Below, in pieces: positions 62,370 through 64,000 of a stretch of DNA of 64,000 bases. The DNA is from Pneumocystis sp. 'macacae' (taxonomy: Eukaryota > Ascomycota > Pneumocystomycetes > Pneumocystales > Pneumocystaceae): NCBI GenBank assembly GCA_018127085.1, contig CM030723.1:129685-193684 (forward strand), written 5' to 3'. The notes beneath the pieces were generated by a model, which was not told where the DNA came from, ran no database searches, and worked only from the letters and a program-made list of their open reading frames with translations. The stretch's first letter is position 1; every line of letters starts with the position of its first letter. The translations under genes were made by a program, and so were the position numbers.

Positions 62370-64000
62370 TTATGGTTTACATCTTCCAGTGAACCTTGGA
62401 TACAGGCTACATTCCTTTACAGTATTTCTATTTGTTATCCATGCCACCATCCTTTCTAAACCAACTCCATAACCACCATGAGGACATGTACCATATTTTC
62501 TTAAATCGAGATACCTATATTATTATAATTGTGAATAATAAAGTTTAATAAGACAAACCAGTAATATGGCGAAGGATCAATATTTCTTATCTCAAACGCT
62601 TCTACTAACTCATCAAAGTCAAAAATTCTCATACTACCACCAACCACCTCTCCAACACCAGGCTAAACTATTAGTATAAAATATAAAAATGAAACAACAT
62701 ACAAGCAACAAATCAACGCTTTCTGTAAAATCAGTATTCTCGGAAATACGCTTTATATAAAATGATTTCAAGTCAGCAGGAAATTCTATTAAAAAAATAG
62801 GTTGTTGAATTTGATCAACGATTTTCCTTTCTGCAAATTCAGTAATATCCTCACCAAGCATATAATTTTCGCCATTGGAATTCAAAATACCATGTTCATT
62901 ACAATATTTAATAGCATCTATATATTTCATTCGCAAAAAAGGCCTTTGTGGCTTTTTAAAATTAGGATTTAAACTTTCTATCAAAGAAAATGCAATGGGA
63001 TCTTCAAAAAGTAAATCCAAAGAAAGACATATCTACAATATATTACTTAAAATCAAAAAATTTAGAACTAGCTTACAAATTCTTCTAAATGATTCAAAAA
63101 TTCATCAAATGATAAAAATGCTAATTCAGCCTCCATATGTGAAAACTCAGAAAGATGGCGTCTAGTATGAGACAATTCTGCTCTAAAGCTCTCTTGAATG
63201 CAATAAACATTACCCAGTGCTGGCAAGCATGTTTCTAAATATAATTGACTCGATTGCGTCAAATAAGCCTTTCATATCTCAAAAAAAAAGAAAAAAAACT
63301 CTGAAAAATTCACCTTTTCACCATAATAGTTCAAATCAAAAAGCGTAGCACCACCTTCTACTTGTGTCTGTACTAAACATGGAGGTGTTACCTCCATAAT
63401 TCCCATTTTTTCATAAACAGCTCTAAACGCAGCCAGAAGACGCGCTCGAACCTTCAAAACTGAACTAGATATTTCCCCACGAATTACAAAATGACGCTGA
63501 TCATACAAAACTTGTGATTCTGCTTCAACATTAAGTTTATTAGTAAAACAAAGATCTCCTCCAGGAGCTTTTTGAATAATTTCAAAATAACTAACATGTA
63601 ACTCATGATTATCTGGAGCAGTCTTCCCATCAGGCAATGCAGTAATTGTCCCATAAAATGTAAGAGTTGTTTCAACTGTTAGAGTTAGAACATCAGGAAT
63701 TCGTGCCTAAAACAATATCAAAATTGACCATAAATAAACATAAATATTCAAACAATGGTCCCGCTTATTATACATTGAAGGTAGCCAGTTCCATCGCGAA
63801 GTATAACAAATATCAAGTCCTTCTGATGTCGTAGACGATGAATCCACCCTGAAACCTTGACAAGTATTGCCCGAAAGTCCTTCGCCTGACGAATCTTAAT
63901 ATTTACAGCCTTATCGAAATTTTCGTCTTTATTAAAAAAACCAGTTCCAAGACAATCCTGTTGCTCAGATTCTTTTTTACGACCAAATTCTTGAATTTTC
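62370..64000 (-). CDS. nrs1: Cytosolic asparaginyl-tRNA synthetase (5' end beyond window)
   Basis: Class II synthetase on the minus strand, cut by the right edge so that the N-terminal extension and start codon are missing. From 64000 leftward come the OB-fold anticodon-binding domain ([36 protein letters not shown]), the flipping-loop region ([20 protein letters not shown]), [14 protein letters not shown], motif 2 ([28 protein letters not shown]) and motif 3 ([14 protein letters not shown]). It ends [11 protein letters not shown] and stop at 62372-62370. The RCKP end and HTRRHL sequence are typical of eukaryotic cytosolic AsnRS. It charges tRNA-Asn. It converges with the Rco1-like gene, with only 98 bp between their stops. 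Confidence 0.93.

Overview
The window is nuclear DNA of a very AT-rich ascomycete, most likely a Pneumocystis species (Taphrinomycotina). Genes are cut by many introns of about 40-50 nt with GT..AG ends and a TTAAC or CTAAC branch site near the acceptor. Intergenic DNA is close to pure A/T. The ERG6 protein has the length and much of the wording I remember for Pneumocystis Erg6, and most proteins look fission-yeast-like (Spt8, a Clr6/Rpd3S PHD protein, Rho GEF with DEP-DH-PH-CNH, Pfa5). I cannot fix the species. Several genes, with exons summed by hand, give whole codon numbers and family-typical lengths: cdc42 191 aa, erg6 377 aa, vma11 162 aa, pet191 78 aa, pfa5 365 aa, and the GRAM-VASt protein 930 aa.

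Layout, left to right: GRAM-VASt sterol-transfer protein (-); PSMD5/Hsm3 proteasome chaperone (+); THO2 of the THO/TREX mRNA export complex (+); Pfa5 palmitoyltransferase (+); a decayed NAD kinase C-terminal fragment (-); secreted subtilisin-like protease (-); giant BEACH-WD40-FYVE protein (+); SAGA subunit Spt8 (+); Pet191 (-); V-ATPase subunit c' Vma11 (+); intron-containing tRNA-Leu(CAG) (-); Rho1-type GEF (-); Och1-like GT32 protein (+); amidase (-); ABCF1-like ABC-F ATPase (+); Erg6 (-); Cdc42 (+); a small disordered protein that I propose is a sororin (+); Pds5 (-); a probable frameshifted orphan gene (+); Rco1-like double-PHD protein (+); and cytosolic AsnRS (-), cut by the right edge.

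These are mostly unlinked housekeeping genes, not a cluster. The most interesting local arrangement is the tail-to-tail pair at 51.9-57.2 kb. There a 214-residue protein with an FGF motif, a KEN tripeptide, several SP sites and a C-terminal sororin-like patch lies 265 bp from PDS5, the cohesin regulator that sororin acts on. Other points of note are vma11, which has ten exons for 162 residues including 11- and 13-nt microexons; an Och1-like enzyme that has lost several conserved catalytic-site residues; and the NAD kinase relic. No transposons, CRISPR arrays, viral genes or biosynthetic clusters were seen.
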